Assembly (NCBI RefSeq): GCF_000526215.1
Contig: NZ_JAFQ01000004.1
Coordinates: forward strand, 7,936,001 to 8,000,000
Direction: 5' to 3'
DNA length: 64,000 bases
DNA from: Nocardia sp. BMG51109
GTDB taxonomy: Bacteria; Actinomycetota; Actinomycetes; Mycobacteriales; Mycobacteriaceae
Part shown: in pieces, positions 52,628-61,268 of the stretch
How positions within the stretch are numbered: position 1 is the first letter of the stretch
Layout: each line of letters starts with the position of its first letter
Made by a program: the position numbers and the translations under genes
The notes under the pieces: generated by a model
Seen by the model: the letters and a program-made list of their open reading frames with translations, nothing else
What the model was told of the DNA's origin: nothing
Database searches by the model: none

Positions 52628-52674
52628 ATCGTGTGCGGAGGAATACCCAGCTGAACGCGAGAGGGGCCCTCGTA

Positions 52675-53415
52675 GTGGAACTCAACTTTCCCGACATCGA
52701 CGGCCCGGTCGCACAGCGGGGCATCGGGATCATCGCGCCGTTCGACCTGGCGCTGGAGCGCGAACTGTGGCGCTGGGCGCCCCTCGAGGTGAGCCTGCAC
52801 CTGGCCCGCACACCCTACGAACCGGTGCCGGTATCGGTGGCGATGGCGGAGCTGGTGTCGAACGCGGCGCACCTCACCGCGGCCACCCGCGACGTGCTGC
52901 ACGTCGAACCGGAGGTGATCGCCTACCTGTGCAGCTCCGGCAGCTTCATCAAGGGGCTGGAATACGAGCAGTCGCTGCGCGAGACCATCTGCGCGGCCGG
53001 CGCTCCCGACGCGGTGACGACCTCGGGCGCCCTGATCGAGGCGATCAGCCGCCTGGACCTGTCCCGGATCTCGGTCCTCACGCCCTACGACGAGATCCTC
53101 ACCGGCAAGCTCCACGAATTCCTCGCGGAGGGCGGCTGCGAGGTCGTCCGCTCCGATCATCTCGGTCTCGGCGGCGGTATCTGGAAGGTCAGCTACCGCA
53201 CCATCGCCGAACGCATCATCAACGCCGACGATCCGCAGGCCCAGGCCATCTTCGTCAGCTGCACCAACCTACCCACCTACGACCTGGTGGAACCGCTCGA
53301 ACAGGCCCTCGGCAAACCGGTGCTCACCGCCAACCAGCTCACCATGTGGGCATGCCTGGGCCGCATGAAACTGCCCATGATGGGGCCCGGCAAGTGGCTC
53401 CAGGACGTCTTCTAG
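52675..53415 (+). CDS. Maleate isomerase/Asp-Glu racemase-like enzyme (two Cys)
   Basis: GTG 52675 gives 246 residues; GTG 52633 is a longer alternative in frame. Both catalytic Cys are present, in IAYLCSSGSFIKG and IFVSCTNLPTYDL. The flanking LTPYDEILTGKLHEFL and GKPVLTANQLTMW fit maleate cis-trans isomerase and arylmalonate-decarboxylase relatives. With both Cys, isomerase activity on a maleate-like acid is plausible. It is the first gene of a three-gene operon ending in the GntR regulator. Confidence 0.83.
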   Translation: MELNFPDIDGPVAQRGIGIIAPFDLALERELWRWAPLEVSLHLARTPYEPVPVSVAMAELVSNAAHLTAATRDVLHVEPEVIAYLCSSGSFIKGLEYEQSLRETICAAGAPDAVTTSGALIEAISRLDLSRISVLTPYDEILTGKLHEFLAEGGCEVVRSDHLGLGGGIWKVSYRTIAERIINADDPQAQAIFVSCTNLPTYDLVEPLEQALGKPVLTANQLTMWACLGRMKLPMMGPGKWLQDVF

Positions 53416-53426
53416 GGGAATCGATC

Positions 53427-54170
53427 GTGCAGACACCCACCATCGGCTTCATCTACCCCGACCACGCGGCCGAGGACGACTTCCCGCGCGCCGCCGAACT
53501 TCTCGGCGCCCGGTTGCAGGTGGCCCACATCTACGGCACCGACCTGCACGCCGTGCCCGAACTGCTCGATCTGGGCAGCCCCGGCAAGCTGCGCCAGGGC
53601 GCCGAACTGCTGGCCCCGCACCGGCCGAGCGCCGTCGTGTGGGCCTGCACCTCGGGCAGTTTCGTCTACGGCCCGGACGGCGCGCGCGAGCAGGTGCGCG
53701 GGCTCTCGGAGGCGGCGGGGGTGCCCGCGTCGAGCACCAGCTTCGCGTTCGTGAACGCCGCTCGGGCGCTGGGCATCTCGTCGGTCGCGGTGTGCGCCAG
53801 CTATCCCGACGACGTCGCCCGGCTGTTCGTCGACTTCCTTGCCGCCGAGGGCATCCGGGTGCTGTCGATGTCCAGCGCGGGTATCGACACCGCGGCCGAG
53901 GTCGGCACGCTGACCGACGAGCAGGTGCTGAAACTCGCTGTCGCCAACGATCATCCGGATGCCCAGGCGCTGTTGATCCCGGACACCGCCATGCATACGG
54001 TGGCAGTGCTGCCGGAGCTGGAGACCACGCTCGGCAAGCCGGTGCTCACCGCGAATCAGGTCACGATCTGGGAGGGGATCCGGCTGGCCGGCCATCCGCC
54101 CCGGCAGGCCCCGATCTCGCCGGGGCTCGGCACGCTCTTCTCGGAAAGGCTCATCGATGTCGGTGATTGA
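53427..54170 (+). CDS. Maleate isomerase-like paralogue lacking the second Cys
   Basis: GTG 53427 with AGGGGA upstream gives 247 residues. The first Cys is kept (VVWACTSGSFVYG), but where the neighbour reads FVSCTN this protein reads LIPDTA, so the second catalytic Cys is replaced by Asp. The rest follows the family (GKPVLTANQVTIWEGIRLAG). Single-Cys members are known among arylmalonate decarboxylases, though there the other Cys is retained. It may decarboxylate, or form a heteromeric pair with the upstream enzyme. Its end overlaps the GntR gene by 14 bases. Confidence 0.8.
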   Translation: MQTPTIGFIYPDHAAEDDFPRAAELLGARLQVAHIYGTDLHAVPELLDLGSPGKLRQGAELLAPHRPSAVVWACTSGSFVYGPDGAREQVRGLSEAAGVPASSTSFAFVNAARALGISSVAVCASYPDDVARLFVDFLAAEGIRVLSMSSAGIDTAAEVGTLTDEQVLKLAVANDHPDAQALLIPDTAMHTVAVLPELETTLGKPVLTANQVTIWEGIRLAGHPPRQAPISPGLGTLFSERLIDVGD

Positions 54171-54816
54171 ATTCGAGCCGGTGAACCGGCAATCCACGGC
54201 GGAGATGATCGCGGACCGGCTGCGCACCGCCATCATGCGCGGCGTCCTGCCGCCCGGCACGCAGCTGGTCGAGGCCGACCTGGCCACCCAGTTCGACGTC
54301 TCGCGCGGGCCGCTGCGCGAGGCCATGCAGCGGCTGGTGTCCGAGGGGCTGCTGCACAGCATCCGGCACCGCGGCATCTTCGTCATAGAGCTGACCTTCG
54401 ACGACGTGCAGGACGTGTATCGCGCCCGCACCGCGCTGGAGGGCGGCGCACTCGAGCTGATTCTCGACGGCCGCCGCGACATCGCCTATACCGCACTGGA
54501 ACCCAGCATCACCGCGATGCGGGCCCGGGCCGAGGCAGGTGACGCGGCCGGGGTGTCCGATGCCGACCAGGCCTTCCACGAGGCCCTGGTCGACAGCGCC
54601 GACAGTCCCCGGCTGGCACATGCGGCCCGCACGCTGTTCATAGAGACCCGAATGTGCCTGGGCGCCTTGGAAACCGCGTACCCCGACGTGCGCGCGCAGG
54701 TCCAGGAACATGCCGACCTGCGCGAGGCGATCGGCTCCGGCGCCCCGGCCCGCGCCCGCAAGCTGTTGATCGACCACATGAACGACGCCGTGGAGCGGCT
54801 GCGCGACCGGATGTGA
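54157..54816 (+). CDS. GntR/FCD-family regulator of the catabolic cluster
   Basis: The 219-residue protein has a winged helix with TAEMIADRLRTAIMRGVLPP and DLATQFDVSRGPLREAMQRL (residues 9-55), then an FCD domain with metal-type positions DQAFHEALV and EHADLREAI. ATG 54157 follows GGAAAGG and overlaps the previous gene. Its operon start carries the dyad ATTGT-NN-ACAATCCG, repeated at 47.4 kb, so it probably represses the whole cluster including itself. The inducer is likely a carboxylic-acid intermediate. Confidence 0.9.
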   Translation: MSVIEFEPVNRQSTAEMIADRLRTAIMRGVLPPGTQLVEADLATQFDVSRGPLREAMQRLVSEGLLHSIRHRGIFVIELTFDDVQDVYRARTALEGGALELILDGRRDIAYTALEPSITAMRARAEAGDAAGVSDADQAFHEALVDSADSPRLAHAARTLFIETRMCLGALETAYPDVRAQVQEHADLREAIGSGAPARARKLLIDHMNDAVERLRDRM

Positions 54817-54892
54817 ACTACGCACCGTCGCACCGACTCCGGTCGTCGCTTCCGCCTGTCCTCCGTCATCGCGGCCGATTCAGCAGGCGGAA

Positions 54893-55819
54893 TCAATCGA
54901 TCAGGCCGCGGGGGCGGACGACGAAGACCGGTGCGGAACGCTTGCCCTTCTCCTCCAGGAGGGCGATGGCGCGGCCGTCGGTGGTCAGGGCGGCGTGTAT
55001 GCCCTCGACGCCGATGGGGTCGAGCCAGCGGCCGTCGCGCAGGGCTTCTTCCTCGGCGGCCGTGACGGTCCGGTGCGGGAAGGCCAGGCGGGCAGCCGAA
55101 TCGACGTCCAGGTTCAGTGTGGCGTCGTCGGACAGCTGGTCCAGGGTGCGGGCGTGGTCGAGGGTGAACGGGCCGACGCGGGTGCGACGCAATGCGGTGA
55201 GATGGCCGCCGACGCCCAGGGTTTCGCCGAGATCGCGGGCCAAGGCGCGGACGTAGGTGCCCGACGAGCACTCCACGACCACGTCCAGATCGACGAACGA
55301 GGTTGTGCCCGTGTCGATGTCGCGGCGCTCCAGGATGTCGAACCGGTCGACCGTGACCGGGCGGGCGGGCAGCTCCACGTCCTCGCCCGCGCGGGCTCGG
55401 GCGTAGGCGCGCTCACCGCCCACCTTGATCGCGCTGACCGTGGCGGGAACCTGCTGGATATCGCCGGTCAATGCGGTTGCGCCGGAAGCTATGTCGGCAT
55501 CGGCGACATGCGCGGCGGAGGTCGTCGACAGGACCTCCCCCTCGGCGTCGTCGGTGACCGTCGACTGCCCCAGCCGGACGGTCGCGGTGTAGGCCTTGGT
55601 GGTGAGGCTGAGCAGGCCCAGCATCTTGGTGGCCCGCTCCACGCCCAGCACCAGCACGCCGGTCGCCATCGGATCCAGCGTGCCCGCATGCCCGATTTTC
55701 CGGGTGCGCAGCAGCTTTCGAGCCCGCGAGACCACGTCGTGACTGGTCATGCCGCCGTCCTTGTCGACGATCAACAGGCCGCCGAGCGCGTTCACCAGCG
55801 GGGTGCGCTGTTCACCCAT
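54893..55819 (-). CDS. truB: tRNA pseudouridine-55 synthase
   Basis: The 308-residue enzyme makes pseudouridine 55 in the T-loop of tRNAs. The opening GGLLIVDKDGGMTSHDVVSR, the catalytic Asp in HAGTLDPMATGVLVLGVERA near residue 47, KAYTATVRLG and GTYVRALARDLG are all present. ATG 55819 shares one base with the pptT stop (TGATG), so pptT-truB are translationally coupled, as in mycobacteria. No damage is seen. Confidence 0.96.
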   Translation of the reverse strand: MGEQRTPLVNALGGLLIVDKDGGMTSHDVVSRARKLLRTRKIGHAGTLDPMATGVLVLGVERATKMLGLLSLTTKAYTATVRLGQSTVTDDAEGEVLSTTSAAHVADADIASGATALTGDIQQVPATVSAIKVGGERAYARARAGEDVELPARPVTVDRFDILERRDIDTGTTSFVDLDVVVECSSGTYVRALARDLGETLGVGGHLTALRRTRVGPFTLDHARTLDQLSDDATLNLDVDSAARLAFPHRTVTAAEEEALRDGRWLDPIGVEGIHAALTTDGRAIALLEEKGKRSAPVFVVRPRGLID

Positions 55820-56508
55820 CAGCCCGTCACGATCGCGGTCAGGATCAGCCCGTCGCTGATCAGCCAGCGGCCGTCGAACGAGATCAGGGGCGCCCCACCA
55901 TCATTGGTCTGCCCGGGCACCAGCAGCTCGCTGCGAAACGTGCCACCGCTACCGGAGTCGTCGACCGTGAACGTGATGTGCGCGTCCTCGAAACCCAGCC
56001 AGCGCAGCGTCAGCGGGAACCACGCCTTGTAGGTGGCCTCCTTGGCGCAGAACAGCAGCCGGTCCAGGTGCAGCCCGGTCGCCGGGATCGCGCCCTGCAA
56101 CCAGTTGCGCTCGGCCGGCAGGCTCACCGAGTCCAGCACGCCCTCGGGCAGCGTGTCGTGCGGTTCGGCGTCGATACCGACCGAACGCCAGCGCAACCGA
56201 TGTGCCAGCGCCGCGGCCCGATAACCATCGCAGTGCGTGAGGCTGCCGACGACCCCCGTCGGGAACAACGGCATCCCCCGCTCCCCCTTGCCGATGGCCA
56301 CCGGCTGCTCCCCCAGCTCCGCCAGCGCCTCCCGCGCGCAGTGCCGCGCCCCGATGAAATCCCGCCGCCGCTTCTCGACCGAGTTCGCGATCAGGTGCTC
56401 CTCCCCCGGATGCGCCCGCAAATCCTCCGGATACCGCACCAGTTCGGCCGCGGCTACGCCCTCGGGCAGAATCCTGCCGATGATCTGCGGCTGTACCTGC
56501 GCGTCGAT
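55819..56508 (-). CDS. pptT: Sfp-type 4'-phosphopantetheinyl transferase, start codon uncertain (ATC?)
   Basis: The enzyme activates acyl- and peptidyl-carrier proteins for mycolic acids and siderophores. Markers are VGSLTHCDGYRAAAL, the metal motif GIDAEPHD, and FCAKEATYKAWFPL. The first ordinary in-frame start is GTG 56439 (206 residues), but homology to mycobacterial PptT extends upstream (GRILPEGVAAAEL). No ATG, GTG or TTG exists further up in the frame. ATC 56508 lies 5 bases after AGGAGG and gives 229 residues, close to the mycobacterial 227. A noncanonical start, or loss of the original start when DNA inserted upstream, is inferred. Confidence 0.85.
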   Translation of the reverse strand: MDAQVQPQIIGRILPEGVAAAELVRYPEDLRAHPGEEHLIANSVEKRRRDFIGARHCAREALAELGEQPVAIGKGERGMPLFPTGVVGSLTHCDGYRAAALAHRLRWRSVGIDAEPHDTLPEGVLDSVSLPAERNWLQGAIPATGLHLDRLLFCAKEATYKAWFPLTLRWLGFEDAHITFTVDDSGSGGTFRSELLVPGQTNDGGAPLISFDGRWLISDGLILTAIVTG

Positions 56509-56592
56509 GACCGCCTCCTGACTCGACCAACTTGCCTTCCCGAGAGTAGCCGAGGGTGTGGGCGGGTCATCCGCACCGGTTCGAGATTCAGG

Positions 56593-56922
56593 TCAGCACC
56601 AGACCAAGTTCTTGTAGTCGGCCGAGGCGACGATGTGCCAGGACGCGTGATTGCCCGCGTCGAGAGGCTTGCAGTCGACTTCGCTGTCGTTGGTGAGCAC
56701 GATCTTGGCATTCCTGCCCGCCAGATTTCCACAACCGTCGACCCGAACGTGCAGCTGCTTGACCGGTGCCGTATCCGGATCTGCCCAGTAGAAGGGCGTG
56801 CATCCGGCCTGTGTGCGGACCGGCCCGGCCGCCGGATCGACCGGTGCGGCCGTGCTCATACCACCGGCCAGGGCGGCCATGCTCGCGGCGACGCTCACGG
56901 CCACGCTGATTTTCCGAAACAT
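56593..56922 (-). CDS. Secreted small hypothetical protein
   Basis: ATG 56922 has AGGAG upstream and gives 109 residues. The signal peptide is FRKISVAVSVAASMAALAGG with cleavage near STAAP (about residue 27). The mature protein of roughly 80 residues has four Cys (QAGCTPFY, VDGCGN, EVDCKPL and the final WC), probably two disulfides, and Trp/Tyr-rich ends. The upstream region contains two ATATACC repeats. No family recognised. It lies between pptT and a large LuxR-type regulator in the inserted region. Confidence 0.72.
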   Translation of the reverse strand: MFRKISVAVSVAASMAALAGGMSTAAPVDPAAGPVRTQAGCTPFYWADPDTAPVKQLHVRVDGCGNLAGRNAKIVLTNDSEVDCKPLDAGNHASWHIVASADYKNLVWC

Positions 56923-57064
56923 GAAGGGACTCCTCTCGAGACTCGGACCGCACCATGCGGCCCGGCCGAACCGTATGAGGAGCCGACGATCTCCCACATC
57001 GGTATATCCCGTAGGTATATGCCGGTGAGCTTCCTAGGAAGGCATTCCGGGCAGGGTGATTCGA

Positions 57065-59644
57065 TCAGCCGGGCGCGTCCACCCGGCGGCTGCGGGCGCC
57101 GCCGCGGCGCGGCCGTCGCGAATGTTCCCTGGAAACCCAGTCGCGGCGGTCGTGCGGCACGAAGCCGATGATGTCCTCGCGCGAGGTGATCGTCAGCTTC
57201 TGCAGGATCGATGTCACCTGCGTATTGACGGTCTTGATCGAGGTGCCCCGCCGCGCCCCGATCGCGCTGTTCGGCCAGCCCGCGGCGGCGAGTATCGCGA
57301 CGTCCTGTTCGGCGCCGGTCAGGGTGTGCCAGGTGTCGGCAACGGTCCGAGCGGGCACCGATTCCTGCGGTGTGTCGTCCGTGGCACCCAGTGCGAGACG
57401 CCGCATCTCGGCGGATTCGAGGCTCAGGCGCGATCCCCGGATGCGCGCGGTATCGAGTGCCGGCCGGCCCAGCACGCCGCAGGCGACCTCCAGCGCCCGC
57501 GTCGATTCGCCGGCGAAGGGCGCGACCTCGACCGTGCCCAATCTCGTTCCCAACGTCGCGGACGCACCTGCGAGACAGGCGATTTCGGTGGCCAGGGCAC
57601 TCCGTCGGAAGTCACCGGTGGCCGCGTCCGCGATGATCTCCGTCAGCGACCACATCCGAATGTTCACCGCCCACAACACTCCCCACAGATCGCGCCGAGG
57701 AAGCTGGTAGGCCAGGGCAGAGCGCAGCGCGGTCAATGCCTCCGCCGGGGCGCCGTGCTTGGTCAAGGCGATGGCCCGGGCGAGTTCGGCCCAGGACTTC
57801 GCCCACCGCGCACCCGAATTCGTCGTGCGTTCGAGGTGGTTGCGAGTGGCGTCGAGCGCGTGGCGGGCGGTGCCGAAGAATGCCGTGGCGACGGACGCGA
57901 ACAGTGAACTCAGCGATTCGCCGCCGCGATCGCCCTGTGCGGCGTACTTGTCCCGTGCGCGGGCCAGCACGACGGCCGAGCCCGCATCGCATCTGCGCAG
58001 CAATAGAAAAGCACCCCAAGCGAATTCGACCGCAGCGGGTAGTTCGATGTCGGTTTCGGGACGGTCCCGCCAGCCGTTTCGGACCTCCGGCGCCGAAACG
58101 CACGCACCGGCACACCGGTCGAGCAACTCTGCCGCCCGGTCGTCGCGGCCCTCCCACAGGGAGATCCACGCGATCGAGGCCATCGCCGTGATCCGCAGTT
58201 CCCCGCCTGCCTCCGGCACGTCGCGGGTGGACTCCAGCGCGCGTTCGGTCCACCGCCGAGTGGTGTGCAGCAGATCGTTGAAGAACGGGGCGCGCAGTGC
58301 GATCAACGCGGTCGCCGTCTCCAGTCCGAGCCCGCCCGCACCGGCGATCGTGGTGCTCCGCTCGATCGCGAGCCGGATGTCCTCCCACGCATGCCGGACC
58401 CATTCCATCAGGTCGTGCTCGGCGGGACTGCACCAGTGCGCCTGGGCGTGCACGACCTTGTCGCGGTGGTACCGCAGATGCCGCTCGGCCAGCCGCCGCG
58501 GTTCGTCCGCCGCACCGCCGGAGCGCTCCCGCAGTCGTTGGCGCGCGAACAGCCGGAGGCTCTCGACGAGGCTGTACCGGACGGCGGTGGGCGTGATGTG
58601 CGCCGACACCAGTGAGCGGTCGGTGAGCCGGTGGAGTACGTCCCGGATTTCCGACGGGGCCAGGTACGGGCCCGCGGCCTGCCCGACGGGCGGATCGTCG
58701 GCGCAGACGGCCTCGATGGCCTCCGGTTCGGCGCCGGTGTCGCCGAGTCCGGTGTCGCCGTGGTTACCGGGAGCGAAGACCGACATCCGCTCGAACAGCA
58801 GGCGTTCCTTGTCGTCACACAGCTCGTAGGACCACGCGATGACGTCGCCGATGGTCCGATGCCGGTTGTCGGTACCCACGCGCGGCCCGTGCCGCCACTG
58901 CATCCGCCCGTCGTCCTCATCGCCGCTGAGCTGCCGCAGGATCATCGGCAGCGGTTCGTAGAACGCGCGGGCGGCAGCCAGCCGAATGAACAGCGGGTGC
59001 CCGTGCATCCGGTGGCAGATCCGCTCGGCCACCTCGATCTGGTCCGCCCCGGTGACCGGATGGCCGGTCAGTTCGGCGCGCTGCCGGAACAGGTCGAGGG
59101 CCTGGGGCCGGGTCAGCGGCGGGACCTGTAGCAGGCGCTCGTCTACCCAGCCCACCGGCTCACGACTGGTGGCCAGGATGGTCGCACCGTCCACCGCGGC
59201 GAGTAGTTCGGCGATCACCGGACCGACGGCGTCGAGCACGTGCTCGCAGTTGTCCAGCACCAGCACCGTCGGCAGGCTGCGGCCGGTCGCATCGGTCCTG
59301 GACAGGGTGTCGACGAGGGTCTGCCAGGTCGACGAGCCGGCGAACCCGGGAAGCACCGTGGCGGCGATCGCCTCCGCGACGGCCGCCGGATCGGAATCGG
59401 GCGCGAGCCGTGCCAGCCGCAGGTAATGGACCGGAATTCGGGTCGCGGTGCGCAGCCGGCGCACGGCCTCCGCGGCGAGCCTGGTCTTGCCGATTCCGCC
59501 GGATCCGATCAGCGTGATCAACCGCTGAGGCCCCAGCAGGAGGGTGGTGAGTTCGGCCAGTTCCGCATCCCGCCCTACGAAGCCCTCGGTGGCGATCGGC
59601 AGATCGCTCGGACTGTCTTGGTGCCGCACAGTCATGCGGATCAC
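57065..59644 (-). CDS. Large LuxR-family regulator with N-terminal ATPase (STAND-type)
   Basis: The 859-residue protein (GTG 59644, or ATG 59635) starts with a STAND ATPase: TEGFVGRDAELAELTTLLLG, Walker A LIGSGGIGKTRLAAEA near residue 47, Walker B TVLVLDNCEHVLDA, and ATSREPVGW. A long helical middle follows, and the LuxR helix-turn-helix near the C-terminus is LTGAEQDVAILAAAGWPNSA then TSIKTVNTQVTSILQKL. Such proteins sense a ligand and activate nearby genes. The last 30 residues are Arg-rich. CGTAGGTAT occurs both upstream (59704) and downstream (57010) of the gene. The target is unknown; the secreted-protein gene downstream is one candidate. Confidence 0.85.
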   Translation of the reverse strand: MIRMTVRHQDSPSDLPIATEGFVGRDAELAELTTLLLGPQRLITLIGSGGIGKTRLAAEAVRRLRTATRIPVHYLRLARLAPDSDPAAVAEAIAATVLPGFAGSSTWQTLVDTLSRTDATGRSLPTVLVLDNCEHVLDAVGPVIAELLAAVDGATILATSREPVGWVDERLLQVPPLTRPQALDLFRQRAELTGHPVTGADQIEVAERICHRMHGHPLFIRLAAARAFYEPLPMILRQLSGDEDDGRMQWRHGPRVGTDNRHRTIGDVIAWSYELCDDKERLLFERMSVFAPGNHGDTGLGDTGAEPEAIEAVCADDPPVGQAAGPYLAPSEIRDVLHRLTDRSLVSAHITPTAVRYSLVESLRLFARQRLRERSGGAADEPRRLAERHLRYHRDKVVHAQAHWCSPAEHDLMEWVRHAWEDIRLAIERSTTIAGAGGLGLETATALIALRAPFFNDLLHTTRRWTERALESTRDVPEAGGELRITAMASIAWISLWEGRDDRAAELLDRCAGACVSAPEVRNGWRDRPETDIELPAAVEFAWGAFLLLRRCDAGSAVVLARARDKYAAQGDRGGESLSSLFASVATAFFGTARHALDATRNHLERTTNSGARWAKSWAELARAIALTKHGAPAEALTALRSALAYQLPRRDLWGVLWAVNIRMWSLTEIIADAATGDFRRSALATEIACLAGASATLGTRLGTVEVAPFAGESTRALEVACGVLGRPALDTARIRGSRLSLESAEMRRLALGATDDTPQESVPARTVADTWHTLTGAEQDVAILAAAGWPNSAIGARRGTSIKTVNTQVTSILQKLTITSREDIIGFVPHDRRDWVSREHSRRPRRGGARSRRVDAPG

Positions 59645-59703
59645 GGTAGCCGTTCCTTATCCACCGGCCGGATGTGGTGACGCCCCGGCACCCGAGAGGG
59701 GCT

Positions 59704-59731
59704 CGTAGGTATCCCTCGGAGGGACCTACCG
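59704..59731. promoter_or_regulatory. Imperfect inverted repeat upstream of the large LuxR gene
   Basis: GTAGGT-AT-CCCTC is mirrored by GAGGGACCTAC with a small bulge. It sits about 60 bases upstream of the LuxR gene's start and contains the 9-mer CGTAGGTAT, also found at 57010-57018. It is a candidate autoregulatory site. Confidence 0.35.
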
Positions 59732-59948
59732 ATGCGGTCCGATTGCGGTGTCGGCACACTCTCCAACCGGTCATCGGAACAGATGAAGGAATATTCATGC
59801 GATCGACGAATACGGTGGTACAACCGCGCGGGAGTGCCGTGGATACGGCACCCACCGATCGGTACACGAGGGGTACGGCCGGATCGCCGAGTAGTCTGCC
59901 GAGGTTCTGGCATGTTCCCGCCGGCGCTCGTTCCTGTATACGTGCGAG

Positions 59949-60158
59949 ATGGAGATCACCGAGCGCGGCGAATTCCATTCATACCGGGTGCCGATTCACT
60001 TCAGCGCCAACGAGAAACACACTCCGACCTCCGGAAGCACGATCGTCCACAGCGAGCCGATGACCCTGGCCGACTTCGAGGGCGTCCGCACCGAGACAGA
60101 CGTCTCCATGACCACCGACATCCTCACCCGAGGCGTCCTCGCGGGCATCCAGAATTGA
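59949..60158 (+). CDS. Small hypothetical protein
   Basis: The reading from ATG 59949 gives 69 residues (for example GEFHSYRVPIHFSANEKHTP and ADFEGVRTETDVSMTTDILT) with natural-looking composition, but only a weak ribosome site. A different frame from ATG 59797 with a good AAGGA site overlaps it to 60063; the two cannot both be the main product there. No family recognised. The rest of 59645-59948 holds only the dyad and promoter-like sequence. Confidence 0.4.
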   Translation: MEITERGEFHSYRVPIHFSANEKHTPTSGSTIVHSEPMTLADFEGVRTETDVSMTTDILTRGVLAGIQN

Positions 60159-60237
60159 CGGCAGCGGGACGCCCGGCGCTCTTCGAAATCAAGGAACGCT
60201 CCCGGTCACACCGACAACCGTAGACACGAAACAGGCA

Positions 60238-60423
60238 ATGGAGTTCGCGGACCGGCTCGACCCGGATCGTCGTGAGCGGTGCTACGTCGGTATCGACATG
60301 TCATACGGGACCGCACTCCTCTCGGCCCGTATCCCGTATGTGCGAGCAGGAGAACAGCCCCCTGGTGATCCGTGTACCGAAGTCCGCCGCATCAGCGCCG
60401 AGCTGGTGAAGAACCTTTCCTGA
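60238..60423 (+). pseudogene. C-terminal fragment of a DUF3558-like lipoprotein
   Basis: The 61-codon frame encodes RRERCYVGIDMSYGTALLSA and ends PGDPCTEVRRISAELVKNLS. Cys-V-G-I, a central strand, then GDPC followed by a helix is the usual C-terminal end of Nocardia/Mycobacterium DUF3558 lipoproteins. The lipobox signal and N-terminal half are missing. I read it as a relic; a short functional protein is possible but less likely. Confidence 0.4.
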
Positions 60424-60538
60424 GAGGAGAGCCGACAGACCGTCGGCGAGACCGGTCGAGAAGGGACCGGGCCGGCGCCGGCACGGTCCCGGATAAACCT
60501 TTGGCGGCGGCGTGGACGGCTCCCCTACAGTCACGATC

Positions 60539-61045
60539 ATGGAATCCACGTACCTGCGCCGCGCCGTCGCGGCGGACGAACCGTTCCTCTGGGCCATGCT
60601 GTTCGAGGCTGCCCACGCCGGTGAGCAGGGCATGGCCGTGGACGACCTGCGAGCGGTTCCGGACCTCGCCCGCTACGTCGAAAACTGGGGCACCGCAGGT
60701 GATCTCGGCATCATCGGCGGCACCGAACCCGACGCACCCGCGGGCGCCGCGTGGATCCGCCGATTCACCGCCGACAACGCGGCCTACGGCTATATCGACG
60801 ACCACACCCCCGAGCTGGCCATCGGCGTGACCCCGCAGGCCCGCGGCACCGGCCTGGGCACCGCACTGCTGACCCGCCTGCTCGATGACGCGGCACCCCA
60901 CCACGACGCCATCTGCCTGAGCGTGCGCGAGACCAATCCGGCCCGACGGCTCTACGAACGACTCGGCTTCCAGCCGGTACCCGGTTCGGAGAAGACCAAC
61001 CGGGCGGGCACCACCAGCGTCACGATGATACGTAAGCTGCGCTGA
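60539..61045 (+). CDS. GNAT-family N-acetyltransferase
   Basis: The 168-residue protein opens YLRRAVAADEPFLWAMLFEA and has the acetyl-CoA motif GVTPQARGTGLGTALLTRLL (Q/R-x-x-G-x-G/A variant) near residue 104. SVRETNPARRLYERLGFQPV, the closing GNAT segment, follows. ATG 60539 lies about eight bases after TACAGT (60525-60530), which could be a -10 for a leaderless transcript. The acceptor is unknown. It is a single gene in the insertion between pptT and the metallophosphoesterase. Confidence 0.85.
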   Translation: MESTYLRRAVAADEPFLWAMLFEAAHAGEQGMAVDDLRAVPDLARYVENWGTAGDLGIIGGTEPDAPAGAAWIRRFTADNAAYGYIDDHTPELAIGVTPQARGTGLGTALLTRLLDDAAPHHDAICLSVRETNPARRLYERLGFQPVPGSEKTNRAGTTSVTMIRKLR

Positions 61046-61200
61046 AGACCTCGGCCCGCCGGATTCCGAAACGAATCCTGGTTCCTCCGATCACGATTCC
61101 GGAGGCGGGGAGCCGAAGTCGTGATGGCGCCGATCCCCCTCGTGGAGAGGCGTCTGCGACCGGTCTCGGTAAGCCGGTTCAGGGCCGCGTCGAGGTCGGC

Positions 61201-61268
61201 CGTCTGGCGCATCTTCACGGCCGCGGCGCGCATTGCGGGGGCGCTCCTGAAGGTCCGCCCCTCGTGCA
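61201..61268 (-). pseudogene. Degenerate copy of the metallophosphoesterase 3' end
   Basis: On the reverse strand GRTFRSAPAMRAAAVKMRQTAD matches GGHFKITPAMRAAAMEMRQK-type sequence at the end of the metallophosphoesterase gene (63674-63741). The two DNA stretches run in the same orientation with roughly four of five bases alike, including CTGGCGCATCT and GCGGCGCGCATTGCGGGGG. The frame stays open into other sequence but no complete gene is supported. It marks the far side of the DUF692/TIGR04222 module. Confidence 0.6.

Noticed and set aside
59797-60063. 89-codon ORF with a good AAGGA site
   Set aside because: Its translation is Ser/Arg/Pro-rich without structure and it overlaps the more natural frame at 59949. 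It is not listed separately, though the ribosome site is noted.
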